Assembly (NCBI RefSeq): GCF_034263275.1
Contig: NZ_CP139559.1
Coordinates: forward strand, 6,076,001 to 6,140,000
Direction of reading: 5' to 3'
From: Mucilaginibacter sp. cycad4
Lineage (GTDB): Bacteria > Bacteroidota > Bacteroidia > Sphingobacteriales > Sphingobacteriaceae
DNA length: 64,000 bases
Shown here: positions 8,390-16,624 of the stretch, piece after piece
Layout of the letters: every line of letters starts with the position of its first letter
Numbering within the stretch: position 1 is the stretch's first letter
The notes under the pieces: model-generated
Database searches by the model: none
Seen by the model: only the letters and a program-made list of their open reading frames with translations
Told to the model about the DNA's origin: nothing
Made by a program: the position numbers and the translations under genes

Positions 8390-9520
8390 TTACCTAACGA
8401 TCCTGCCCTTCCAGGCATACTTCTTGTTTTTTCCTAAAAAACCGATAATAACAAAATAAATGACATTAAGCGGCAAAACAAAGCTTACGTACAGCAGCAG
8501 TTCGCGCCGTTTTAAAAAGTTCATGATCGGTGTCATGTATAACAGGTCTATCGCATATTTAATTCCGATGGTAAGCAAAAACAATTTCAGGAAACAGATA
8601 TCGAAAATACCCAGCACAGCTGTTAGCAGCAGCATAAAATTGCACAGCCAGATACTGAGCGCAAAGGCCACCATCTTTTTATTTTTGTACTTGGTTGATT
8701 TTGATGCCCAGCGGCGCCTTTGCTGCATAAACTCTTTTAAATTAGGCTTTGCGTGGGTATATACAATTGCTTCGCGCCGTTTTAAAAAGCCTATCCTGCC
8801 GGGATAACGCTCCCCAACCTTGTGCAATAAAAGCTCATCATCGCCCGAAGCCAGGTCATCGATGCCGGTAAAACCGCCAACCTCATAAAATACGTCTTTA
8901 CGGTAAGCAAAATTTGCCCCGTTACAGGTGGCAGCAAAGCCATGACCTAAAAAAGAGCCTCCCATACCAATAAGCGATGAAAAATCAAGTGTTTGCATGC
9001 GCTCAAATACCGATTGCTCCTGGAAATAAGTCACCGGCGATGAAATCATCACCAGGTTATGCTGTTCATAAAAGCCAACAATAGTACGCAGCCATTGATT
9101 ACCCATACGGCAATCAGCATCTGTTGCCACCATTAACTCGCCTGTTGAAAGTTTAATGGCTTCGGCTATCGCTTTCTTTTTATAGGAGTTAAGTGTTTCG
9201 CCAAGCCTGAGCTGCAGCAGCTTTACGCCCTGTGCCGCATAACTGCCGATGATGGCTGCAGTATTATCTGTTGAATGATCATCAACAATGATGATCTCCA
9301 CCAGGTGTTTGGGATAATCCTGGGCCAAAATATCTTCAATGGTAAGGTGGATCTTTTCTTCCTCATTACGGGCCGCAATAAGTACAGTAACTTTGGTGCT
9401 AAATGTTTGGGCAACAACAGGAGGGATAGTGACCTTTGCCCAGCCTATCCGGAGATAGATCAGCAACAGCACATAAAGCCCGATGGAAAATAACGAAATA
9501 ATACTAATCAGCGCGGTCAA
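8390..9520 (-). CDS. Membrane glycosyltransferase, family GT2
   Basis: A 376-residue protein with an N-terminal membrane anchor, a GT-A catalytic domain and two to three C-terminal membrane segments. GT2 motifs: VLIAARNEEEKI, IIVDDHSTD, ATDADC (metal-binding DxD), a GDDELL acceptor-site motif and QQRRRWASKS (the QxxRW-type motif). It should transfer a sugar to a lipid or growing glycan on the cytoplasmic face. It starts with TTG at 9520, the only start between the upstream in-frame TAA and the conserved domain, overlapping the flippase-like gene by 17 bp, so the two are translationally linked. The pair suggests glycolipid synthesis plus translocation; substrate unknown. Confidence 0.9.
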   Translation of the reverse strand: MTALISIISLFSIGLYVLLLIYLRIGWAKVTIPPVVAQTFSTKVTVLIAARNEEEKIHLTIEDILAQDYPKHLVEIIIVDDHSTDNTAAIIGSYAAQGVKLLQLRLGETLNSYKKKAIAEAIKLSTGELMVATDADCRMGNQWLRTIVGFYEQHNLVMISSPVTYFQEQSVFERMQTLDFSSLIGMGGSFLGHGFAATCNGANFAYRKDVFYEVGGFTGIDDLASGDDELLLHKVGERYPGRIGFLKRREAIVYTHAKPNLKEFMQQRRRWASKSTKYKNKKMVAFALSIWLCNFMLLLTAVLGIFDICFLKLFLLTIGIKYAIDLLYMTPIMNFLKRRELLLYVSFVLPLNVIYFVIIGFLGKNKKYAWKGRIVR

Positions 9521-10478
9521 AGAATTTGAGTTTTAAAACGAACAACGATCCTAAAATAGCAGGAATAAATAAATTAATAAGCCATATTGACGATACACCG
9601 GCTATTACGGCGATATTTTGATCTGTCACATACACAAACAGGTGCGAAGCAGTAAAGCCGCGTACACCAATATCAAAAAGATCAAGCGATGGGATAGCCG
9701 ATGACACCACGAAAAACAGCATCAGCATGAGCATCATGGGTACAACAGCCATATGCGGCATCAACAGCTGAAAAACCAGGCAATACTGCATTGAAAATGT
9801 GACATACCGGGCAATGCTAAAACCCATGATCTTGATAAGTTCGTGGGTGTGGTACCTGCCTATTACTTCAAAAAAGCGGTGGTATTTTTTGATGAACCAA
9901 ACCCTGTCAAGCAAAGTAACCGCCCAGTTTATGTGAAAATAAAATACCAGCTGCACGGCCGCAATTATAACGCCAATGGCAGTTACCCCCCAGGCCAGCA
10001 CTAAATTGGCATGAATGTAGTTGGCGACAAACCAGATCATGGCCATTACCCCCAAAACGTTGGTTACCGACCCCTGGCTAAATGAACCCACGCCCATGGC
10101 AAAAATACCCGGAACACGTTTGCGCGGCGGTAAAAACATAACACGCCCCCCGTATTCGCCCAGCCGGTTAGGTGTAGTTACTGCCCAGGTAAGGCCGCAA
10201 AAAACAGCCTCAACAGCTTCCCATACCGAAATATTGATCAATGTTTTGGTTATATAGCGCCATTTAAGTGCTTCCAGGAACCAGTTCAAAAACATCAATA
10301 AAATTACCAGCGCCATGACAATAACAACATGGGTAGTACTTATTTGCGATGCGAAATGTTCAAACTGCTTTAGGTCGTTATTTTTTTTGTTGAACTGCCG
10401 GTAAATAAACCACCCTGCAATTATTAATATACCGGCCTTAAGAAGATACGAAACAACCTTTTTAGCAGAGCGTGTCAA
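9504..10478 (-). CDS. Flippase-like integral membrane protein (UPF0104 / LPG synthase TM family)
   Basis: A 324-residue polytopic protein with about eight membrane segments, of the UPF0104 family that also forms the membrane half of lysylphosphatidylglycerol synthase (MprF). It has the family-typical NRLGEYGGR motif (around residue 105). MprF-type domains move lipids across the membrane; with no synthase domain and an overlapping GT2 gene downstream, a glycolipid flippase role is a reasonable inference. The start is TTG at 10478 because the frame is closed upstream and no ATG occurs before the first membrane helix. First gene of a two-gene unit with the GT2 enzyme. Confidence 0.85.
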   Translation of the reverse strand: MTRSAKKVVSYLLKAGILIIAGWFIYRQFNKKNNDLKQFEHFASQISTTHVVIVMALVILLMFLNWFLEALKWRYITKTLINISVWEAVEAVFCGLTWAVTTPNRLGEYGGRVMFLPPRKRVPGIFAMGVGSFSQGSVTNVLGVMAMIWFVANYIHANLVLAWGVTAIGVIIAAVQLVFYFHINWAVTLLDRVWFIKKYHRFFEVIGRYHTHELIKIMGFSIARYVTFSMQYCLVFQLLMPHMAVVPMMLMLMLFFVVSSAIPSLDLFDIGVRGFTASHLFVYVTDQNIAVIAGVSSIWLINLFIPAILGSLFVLKLKFFDRAD

Positions 10479-10503
10479 ATAGATAAATTTTATGCAATGT
10501 TAC

Positions 10504-10535
10504 AAAAAAATGGGGCATGCCAAAGCTTGCCCCAT
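10504..10535 (-). terminator. Rho-independent terminator after the dienelactone hydrolase
   Basis: Perfect 8-bp stem ATGGGGCA (10510-10517) / TGCCCCAT (10528-10535), followed on the minus strand by a run of seven T. It lies 25 bp past the stop of the hydrolase gene. Confidence 0.85.
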
Positions 10536-10559
10536 ACAACACTACATGGTTAGTTTTGT

Positions 10560-11405
10560 TTACTTCAATCTTGTTTTTAAAAACGTCAGCGTATTTGCAT
10601 AGGCGTCCTTGGTAGCATCGCTGTTATAAATAGGGTTGCTCGGGTTTGCAAAACCATGATCGGCATCATACTGGTGCAGGTAAACCTTTTTTCCGGCGGC
10701 CTTCATATCAGCATCAAATTTGGCTACAACCTTAGGGTTAATCCACTGATCTTTATTGGCAAAGTTTCCCAGCACATCGGCGTTTAAGGTTTTTAATTTA
10801 TTAACATCCTGCTCGGGCATACCATAATACATTACACAAGCTACCGCCTTTTTACCGGCAAGCAAGCTGGTTTGCAAACTCCATCCACCGCCAAAACACC
10901 AGCCAATAGTAGCAATATGTGCTTTGGGGCCGGCATAAGCTATCGCTCCGTTTACTATAGCGCGGGCCCTGTCGTCATTTACAGCCTGCATAAATTTACC
11001 CGCATCTTCGCGTGTGGTTGCTACCTTACCATCATATAGGTCAAGATCGATGATATTGACGTTACCCAGGTCATTATACAGTTTTTCTGACTCTCTTTTT
11101 ACATAGTCATTAAGGCCCCACCATTCATGTATCACCAATAAATAATTATTAGTAGGTTTTTTGGCTTTCATAAAAAATGCTGATGCTTGTTTACCATCCG
11201 GCGTTTTGTAGGTGATGGCCTCGCCTATACTGCTTTGAAAGCGGATTGGCAAAGGATTTTTGTGCGACATTTTGAACCGGGCGTTGGAGGCCAGCATGGC
11301 AAACTGCTGCGTTGCCGATGGATTACTGCAGCAAACCACTTTACGCTGCGCAAAAGTCATAGTGGCTAAGCTGATAAATAACGTTAATAAAAACAGTTTT
11401 TTCAT
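10560..11405 (-). CDS. Secreted dienelactone hydrolase family protein
   Basis: A 281-residue alpha/beta hydrolase with a clear signal peptide (MKKLFLLTLFISLATMTFAQ). The dienelactone hydrolase nucleophile elbow with cysteine is present (GWCFGGGW), as is the catalytic histidine in YDADHGFANP near the C-terminus; a VIHEWWGLNDYVK block marks the family oxyanion region. It is periplasmic or secreted and would open small lactone/ester substrates; true substrate unknown. Start ATG at 11405. It has its own terminator and a 214-bp gap upstream to a divergent histidine kinase, so it is probably monocistronic. Confidence 0.9.
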   Translation of the reverse strand: MKKLFLLTLFISLATMTFAQRKVVCCSNPSATQQFAMLASNARFKMSHKNPLPIRFQSSIGEAITYKTPDGKQASAFFMKAKKPTNNYLLVIHEWWGLNDYVKRESEKLYNDLGNVNIIDLDLYDGKVATTREDAGKFMQAVNDDRARAIVNGAIAYAGPKAHIATIGWCFGGGWSLQTSLLAGKKAVACVMYYGMPEQDVNKLKTLNADVLGNFANKDQWINPKVVAKFDADMKAAGKKVYLHQYDADHGFANPSNPIYNSDATKDAYANTLTFLKTRLK

Positions 11406-11619
11406 GGAGGTAAAATTTTATGTTAATTAAAGCTGACGTGTATTTAAAACAATTACGTTGGCAACATGGTTTTAGTTGTCGGGCTAATGTGATTAACCGG
11501 CATAAATTTATGATAATGTAATATATAATTACCTAAAATTTAATGCATACCTGTCTATTCTCCATGGAACCTTACGAAGCAAAAGCACGTATATAATAAT
11601 ATACCAATATATTTTTAAT

Positions 11620-12828
11620 ATGCCTGTCCCGCCAATTCCTGATAATGAAATGGAAAGGCTTTTAAGCCTGTCGGAATTTGATCTTGATTATACCGAACAT
11701 AAAGACAGTTTTAAAGACCTGGCCAAGCTGGCGGCCAAGGTTACTGGTACCGAGGTTTCGCTTGTTAACCTTATTGACTCCTATACACAATGGAGTATCA
11801 GTGGTCACGGACTGGAAATTGAACAAATGCCCCGTGAGGATTCGGTTTGTCAATATACTATTATAGACGGCGAATATTTTGAGGTAGAAGACCTGCGGAC
11901 CGACGAACGTTTCAGGGATAAATTTTATGTAACCGACGGGCCCAGATTAAGATATTATTATGGCATACCACTAAAGGTAAGCGACGATCACAATATCGGC
12001 GCCTTATGTGTCCTTGATAAAAACGTTAAAGAGCTCACACCCGAAAAGGTTGAACTTTTAAAGATCATTGCCGATGAAATACTAAGCAGGCTGAAAGACC
12101 TGAAAGTAATTGGCAAACTAAAAAGCAAGCTTGCTGAAGCCAGCGAAATCCAGAAAAAGGTGGCTCACGATATCCGCGGGCCGTTAAGCGGCATCATTGG
12201 TCTGGCCCAATTCATCAGCGAACAAGGGGAGGCAAACCAAATAGAAGAAGTGCTGGAGTTTATCAACCTGATCCATAAAAGCGGCCGGTCGATACTGGAA
12301 CTTGCAGATGAGATCCTGAGTGCCGATAAAAATGATCACAAACCCATATCTAATGGAGCGGACTTTAACCTGCTGATATTTAAAGATAAAATAGAACGCC
12401 TTTTTATTCCGCAAGCCCGGAACAAAAACATTTTGCTTACGGTTAAAACCCCATCCGAATCGGAGCGGATTCCCTTTGCCCGGAATAAACTGTTACAAAT
12501 AACAGGTAACCTGATCTCGAATGCTATAAAATTTACTCCGGCCGGCGGCTATGTTGATGTAGACCTGAGCCTTGAGCTTAACGATCATGTCAATATATTG
12601 CAAATCCAGGTAAAGGACAGCGGGGTTGGCATCGATGAAAAAGGTATCGAAAAAATACTGAAAGGCAATTCGGCTTCAACAACAGGTACAATCGGCGAAG
12701 CCGGCTTTGGCTTTGGACTGGCATTAGTAAAGCATCTGATTGAAACCCTTAAAGGATCAATCAAGATTTACTCAAAGCCTGGCGAAGGGACTATATTTGA
12801 GGTAAGGCTCCCACAAAAAATGCAGTGA
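11620..12828 (+). CDS. GAF domain sensor histidine kinase
   Basis: A 402-residue cytoplasmic kinase: N-terminal GAF domain (about residues 25-160, with the SVCQYTI and GALCVLD motifs of this type), HisKA dimerisation domain with His183 in KVAHDIRGPLSGI, and HATPase_c with N box (LISNAIKFTPAGG), G1 box (DSGVGIDEKG) and G2 (GFGFGLALVKH). No membrane segment, so it senses an intracellular signal. It is an orphan: no response regulator gene adjoins it. The start ATG at 11620 is preceded by an AT-rich leader. A bidirectional terminator follows at 12937. Confidence 0.93.
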   Translation: MPVPPIPDNEMERLLSLSEFDLDYTEHKDSFKDLAKLAAKVTGTEVSLVNLIDSYTQWSISGHGLEIEQMPREDSVCQYTIIDGEYFEVEDLRTDERFRDKFYVTDGPRLRYYYGIPLKVSDDHNIGALCVLDKNVKELTPEKVELLKIIADEILSRLKDLKVIGKLKSKLAEASEIQKKVAHDIRGPLSGIIGLAQFISEQGEANQIEEVLEFINLIHKSGRSILELADEILSADKNDHKPISNGADFNLLIFKDKIERLFIPQARNKNILLTVKTPSESERIPFARNKLLQITGNLISNAIKFTPAGGYVDVDLSLELNDHVNILQIQVKDSGVGIDEKGIEKILKGNSASTTGTIGEAGFGFGLALVKHLIETLKGSIKIYSKPGEGTIFEVRLPQKMQ

Positions 12829-12936
12829 TAAAAAACCTGTCCGGAGTAACTATAGGGCATAGAGAATTGCGTAGGCAAAAAATCCCTAAAAAAGTTGTTT
12901 TTCCTGAAGGTAGATTATAGATGCAATACTTAAAAT

Positions 12937-12966
12937 AAAATACCGGCCTAAAGAGCCCGGTATTTT
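12937..12966. terminator. Bidirectional terminator
   Basis: Perfect 10-bp stem AAAATACCGG (12937-12946) / CCGGTATTTT (12957-12966) with A/T tracts on both sides, between the convergent histidine kinase and RNA-binding protein genes. Confidence 0.85.
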
Positions 12967-12982
12967 ACTTTAGGTTATATTT

Positions 12983-13363
12983 TTACCAGCTTTTGCCGCC
13001 GCCGCCACGGTTATCTCTTGAGTAGCCGCCACCGCCGCCGCGGTTGCCGCCACCGTAACCACCGCCGCCACGGTTACCGCCACCGTAGCCACCGCCACTG
13101 CTTCTGCGGTCACCACCTGGCTTTTTCTCTTCTGCCTGGCTTACTGCAATTGATCTTCCTTTAACTTCAGAACCGTTTAGGCCGCTTATAGCTTGTTGTG
13201 CTGCCTCATCATCTGCCATTTCAATGAATCCGAACCCTTTGCTTCTTCCTGATTCCCTGTCAATAATAATTTTTACGGAGTTAACTTCACCATAAGCTTC
13301 GAAAAGCTGCTTTAAATCGGCTTCCCCTAAAGTAAAAGGAAGACTTCCTACGAATATGTTCAT
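12983..13363 (-). CDS. RRM RNA-binding protein with Gly-rich tail
   Basis: A 126-residue protein: one RNA recognition motif (residues 1-80) with RNP2 (IFVGSLPF) and RNP1 (KGFGFIEM) intact, then about 40 residues of repeated GGGYGGGNRGG units ending GGGKSW. This matches the small bacterial glycine-rich RRM proteins, usually cold- or stress-induced RNA chaperones. Gly/Arg-rich tails often drive weak self-association; that role here is inference. The gene has a 311-bp AT-rich upstream region with a perfect 10-bp inverted repeat. Monocistronic, facing the histidine kinase with a shared terminator. Confidence 0.95.
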   Translation of the reverse strand: MNIFVGSLPFTLGEADLKQLFEAYGEVNSVKIIIDRESGRSKGFGFIEMADDEAAQQAISGLNGSEVKGRSIAVSQAEEKKPGGDRRSSGGGYGGGNRGGGGYGGGNRGGGGGYSRDNRGGGGKSW

Positions 13364-13674
13364 TAATATTTAGTTTTTAATGGGCCTGCTTTGTTAATTA
13401 CCCACGTTTTGTTAACATCAAATATAGTAATAGATATTTGATGATTACTGCATGTTTATGTGAATGAGTGCTTTTATTTTAAAAAAAATTACTTTTTTTC
13501 GCGTTTTGAGAAAATAAATGGTGGCAGCCAACGAATTAATACAAAGGGCAATTCATTTTGTTTTGAAAATATAACGTTTTTGTAAAATAAATATGAAAAA
13601 AACGGCAAGTCCGTATTTTTTAAATATTACTGTAACCAAAGTTATTTTCCGGAAGCAAATTAACCTCAAAATCC
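13364..13674. other. AT-rich non-coding region upstream of the RRM gene
   Basis: No credible gene is present. The stretch holds a perfect inverted repeat CATCAAATAT (13416-13425) / ATATTTGATG (13434-13443) with an 8-nt loop, and A/T runs. It separates the RRM gene start from the end of the GreA-like gene on the same strand, so it should contain the RRM promoter and a long 5' leader. Confidence 0.6.
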
Positions 13675-14127
13675 CTAAACTACCGACTCAATCCGGTAGC
13701 GCTTCCCATTCAGCGTAAACTCATCCCCGGCTTTTTTACCGGTAAGCATATTGCCCACGGGCGATGCCGGCGACACCGCAAAATACGTTTTGCCGTTAAG
13801 CGTTAAAATACCGGCGCTTATAGCAAGATAAAAATTGCCGTTACTGGTAACTATCACGCTGCCAGGCTCGGCATGCATTGATGCACCTGTTGTACCTATC
13901 CGGTTTAAGGCTACCAGCAGTTTGTTGGCTTCATTTAACTGGGCCATATTGCGGTTGGTTTCCTGCTGCGCCATTTCACGCCCGGTTTCATATTTATCCC
14001 CCGCGCTGCTTTTGGTATCATCGGTGGAGGCCTTTTGCGCATCGGCAATGGCAATCTCTGTGGCCTCCATAATTTTACGCACGTAACTAATGCATAGTTG
14101 ATGTAATTCTTTCTTCAGATCGCCCAT
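13675..14127 (-). CDS. GreA/GreB-family C-terminal domain protein
   Basis: A 150-residue protein: an N-terminal helical segment (about residues 1-80) with a GDKYETGREMAQQE motif, then a small beta domain resembling the C-terminal, RNA-polymerase-binding domain of GreA (SPASPVGNMLTGKKAGDEFTLNGKRY, read as short blocks). Members in Bacteroidota are annotated as GreA/GreB family elongation factors or, wrongly, as 3-oxoacyl-ACP synthase. The usual acidic coiled-coil tip is not obvious, so transcript cleavage activity is doubtful; binding in the polymerase secondary channel is possible. ATG at 14127. Alone on its transcript. Confidence 0.75.
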   Translation of the reverse strand: MGDLKKELHQLCISYVRKIMEATEIAIADAQKASTDDTKSSAGDKYETGREMAQQETNRNMAQLNEANKLLVALNRIGTTGASMHAEPGSVIVTSNGNFYLAISAGILTLNGKTYFAVSPASPVGNMLTGKKAGDEFTLNGKRYRIESVV

Positions 14128-14203
14128 TTATGATATCAAACAAAAAACTAAAATAGGTGAAAAGATCAAATTTTTGTTGTGCAGAAAACCTGCCGGTAAA
14201 ATA

Positions 14204-14236
14204 AAAGCCCCCTTGCACTCGCTGCTTGGGGGCTTT
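14204..14236 (-). terminator. Rho-independent terminator after the esterase/alcohol dehydrogenase operon
   Basis: Perfect 9-bp stem AAAGCCCCC (14204-14212) / GGGGGCTTT (14228-14236), followed on the minus strand by TTTTATTTTA. It lies about 150 bp past the esterase stop. Confidence 0.8.
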
Positions 14237-14389
14237 AAACCTAAACCTTATCACTATTTGCAGGCGTTAACCTACAAAGTAGATAAACGTTGCTAATTGC
14301 CAAAATGGTATGCCCGACTAATTAAAACTGACAAAATAATGATATTCGCACATTATAAGCCAGTCGTTAGTTTATATTAACTCCCTTAT

Positions 14390-15187
14390 CTACAACTTAC
14401 CGGCAAAAAATTTAAGGGTCGAAATAATATGTTTTGCCCAGTATGACCACTCGTGCCCACCCTGGTTTTCTTCATAAATATGAGGGATTTTCTCCTTATC
14501 CAGCTTTTTATGCAGGTCGCGGTTGTAGTTAATCAGCAAATCATTAATACCGCAATCAAAACGGACAGGCGGCAGCTGATCCCTGTATTTTTTAAATGTT
14601 GCAAACACATCTTCATCGGCTACAATATCCTGGGCATAGGTTTTTAAGGGCTCACCGGCAAAAAGTTTGATCTGCGGCAAGCTTGTTATAGACGATAGCC
14701 CGGCAATGGCTTTAAATTTATGCCCGTATTTTGCACCGATCCTTAAAGCGCCAAAACCTCCCATAGAAAGGCCGGCAATAAACAGCGGAGAATTTTGCTT
14801 TGCACCGGGAATATTTTCCATTACAGCCGTGGGCACATCATCGGCTATCCATTGCTCAAAATTAAAGCCACTATGCGGCAAATAGCCCGAGCCATCGCCC
14901 CAAAGCCCGTCCGACGGCATGACTAATATCATTCTTGGCAATTCGCCTTTTTCAATCAGCTCATTGGTTTTTAAATGAACGCCTCCGCTCATGGCCCAAC
15001 TCCATGCGCTGCCATATACCCCGTGCAGTAATATTACCACAGGTAAAACCTCGTTTTTATTGGCCCCCGGCGGAACGTATACGCAAATATCACCCCGGCC
15101 CTTTAAATTGGGGGTTTTTATAGTTATAAGCCGAAGCTGATTACTTTCATATTGCGGATTGGAAATTTCTGTTGTTTTAAATGGCAT
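14390..15187 (-). CDS. Esterase of the PF00756 (esterase D / feruloyl esterase) type
   Basis: A 265-residue alpha/beta hydrolase without a signal peptide. The block PVVILLHGVYGSAWSW gives the oxyanion region, the nucleophile elbow is GLSMGGFGAL, and the C-terminal histidine is in GGHEWSYW. The family contains S-formylglutathione hydrolases, feruloyl esterases and mycolyltransferase-like proteins. It begins 8 bp after the stop of a zinc alcohol dehydrogenase on the same strand, so both are one operon; the pairing recalls formaldehyde detoxification (dehydrogenase plus S-formylthiol hydrolase) but this is only inference. ATG at 15187. Confidence 0.85.
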   Translation of the reverse strand: MPFKTTEISNPQYESNQLRLITIKTPNLKGRGDICVYVPPGANKNEVLPVVILLHGVYGSAWSWAMSGGVHLKTNELIEKGELPRMILVMPSDGLWGDGSGYLPHSGFNFEQWIADDVPTAVMENIPGAKQNSPLFIAGLSMGGFGALRIGAKYGHKFKAIAGLSSITSLPQIKLFAGEPLKTYAQDIVADEDVFATFKKYRDQLPPVRFDCGINDLLINYNRDLHKKLDKEKIPHIYEENQGGHEWSYWAKHIISTLKFFAGKL

Positions 15188-15195
15188 GAGCTTTT

Positions 15196-16314
15196 TTAGT
15201 CGAACACGATAACCCCTTTAGCGTTTCTGCCTTTCAGCATGTCGTCAAAAGCTTTATCAAGTTCGTTTATAGAATATGTACGTGTAATCATTTCTTCAAG
15301 TAATAAGTGCCCATCGGCGTACAATTGTACTATGTCCGGAAAATCAATCTGCGGGCGGCATTTACCATAGAGGGGGTTCAGATAAATTTTATCCCACTCA
15401 AAAAGGCGCATATCAATGGTGACCTCCTGTTCAATACCGCTTACCTGAACTGCCGTGCCGGCATTGCGCACCATGGCTAAGGGGGCTGCGCCTAATTCGG
15501 GAATAGCTGTGCATTCAAAAGCATAATCGGCCCCGCGGCCATCAGTAAGTTTTCTTACTTCCCCGGCAGCTTTAAGCAGGCCGGTATCATCTTTGGCGGC
15601 TAAAATAGTGTGGGTTGCACCAAACTTAACGGCCATTTCAAGGCGATTGGGATTTATATCAATAGCGATGATCTTTTCTGCCCCGGCGATCTTTGCAGCC
15701 TGCACCACATTAAGACCTACACCACCGGTACCCAGTACTACAGCCAATGCCCCGGCTTTTAGTTTAGCGGCATTCACCACAGATCCATAACCTGTCATTA
15801 CACCGCAACTGATAATACTTGCCGCAGGGAATGACATGGTTTCCGAAGTGTTTTTTACCACTGCCGACTCTTTTACCAAAGTATATCCGGCTATAGTACC
15901 AATATTAAAAGACCTTAAAATGGGGTCGCCATTAAGTGTTGTGCCATTAAGACCGGCATGGCCCGGAGTGTAGCCATTGCCGCCGGCTGCAACCGGCGAG
16001 GCTACTTCACACAAATGCTGGTTACCCTCAAGGCACTGAAAGCATCTGCCGCAGTGCATGGCCCAGTTTAAGATCACCTTATCGCCGGGTAATATACTGC
16101 TAACATTTTTTCCAACCGAAACCACAATACCGGCACCTTCATGGCCTATAATGATCTGCTTTCCCCAGCTTAACGAGTCATGATCGGTATGGCAAAGTCC
16201 CGCTGCTTTTATTTTAACCAGCACTTCATCATCTTTCGGTTCGTTCACCACAATATCCTGTACCGAAAAACCACCCTTTCCATTGGCAATAGCTGCCTTG
16301 CATATTATAGCCAT
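15196..16314 (-). CDS. Zinc-dependent alcohol dehydrogenase (class III / AdhC-like)
   Basis: A 372-residue medium-chain dehydrogenase. Catalytic zinc ligands are in GLCHTDHDS and IIGHEGAG; the structural zinc site is C-x2-C-x2-C-x7-C in the CGRCFQCLEGNQHLC block; the NAD-binding GxGGVG motif is in VLGTGGVGLNVVQAA. Start chosen at the ATG 16314 (MAIICKAAIA), which fits family N-termini; a longer in-frame extension to 16416 has no family match. It should oxidise an alcohol or thiol-bound hydroxymethyl group with NAD. First gene of an operon with the downstream esterase and divergent from the GH13 gene. Confidence 0.9.
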   Translation of the reverse strand: MAIICKAAIANGKGGFSVQDIVVNEPKDDEVLVKIKAAGLCHTDHDSLSWGKQIIIGHEGAGIVVSVGKNVSSILPGDKVILNWAMHCGRCFQCLEGNQHLCEVASPVAAGGNGYTPGHAGLNGTTLNGDPILRSFNIGTIAGYTLVKESAVVKNTSETMSFPAASIISCGVMTGYGSVVNAAKLKAGALAVVLGTGGVGLNVVQAAKIAGAEKIIAIDINPNRLEMAVKFGATHTILAAKDDTGLLKAAGEVRKLTDGRGADYAFECTAIPELGAAPLAMVRNAGTAVQVSGIEQEVTIDMRLFEWDKIYLNPLYGKCRPQIDFPDIVQLYADGHLLLEEMITRTYSINELDKAFDDMLKGRNAKGVIVFD

Positions 16315-16624
16315 AATTTGGGGATATGTTGAACGCTTTTCATACGCCGTTAAACCGGTTGTGCAAATAATAGCTATAACTATAGCTTGCCATATTAGCA
16401 GTGCTAAATACACCAAACCTATGCAACAAAAATAGGTTAAGCCATGATTCTAAAACTTTAGCAAATTGTCCAAAAAATGGTCTATATTATCACATCAAGG
16501 GCTTTTCATGGCATTTGATAATATATTTAAAGCATCAACGGATAAAATACGCCAGTTTTTCACACCTGCAGTTATTGTTAATTGCCAATGCTTTACGTTA
16601 CTTTAAGCTCCAATTTATAAAACT

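Noticed and set aside
15196..16416. N-terminally extended alcohol dehydrogenase with a membrane segment
   Set aside because: The extra 34 residues lie upstream of the family start, in intergenic sequence; ATG 16314 fits all relatives.
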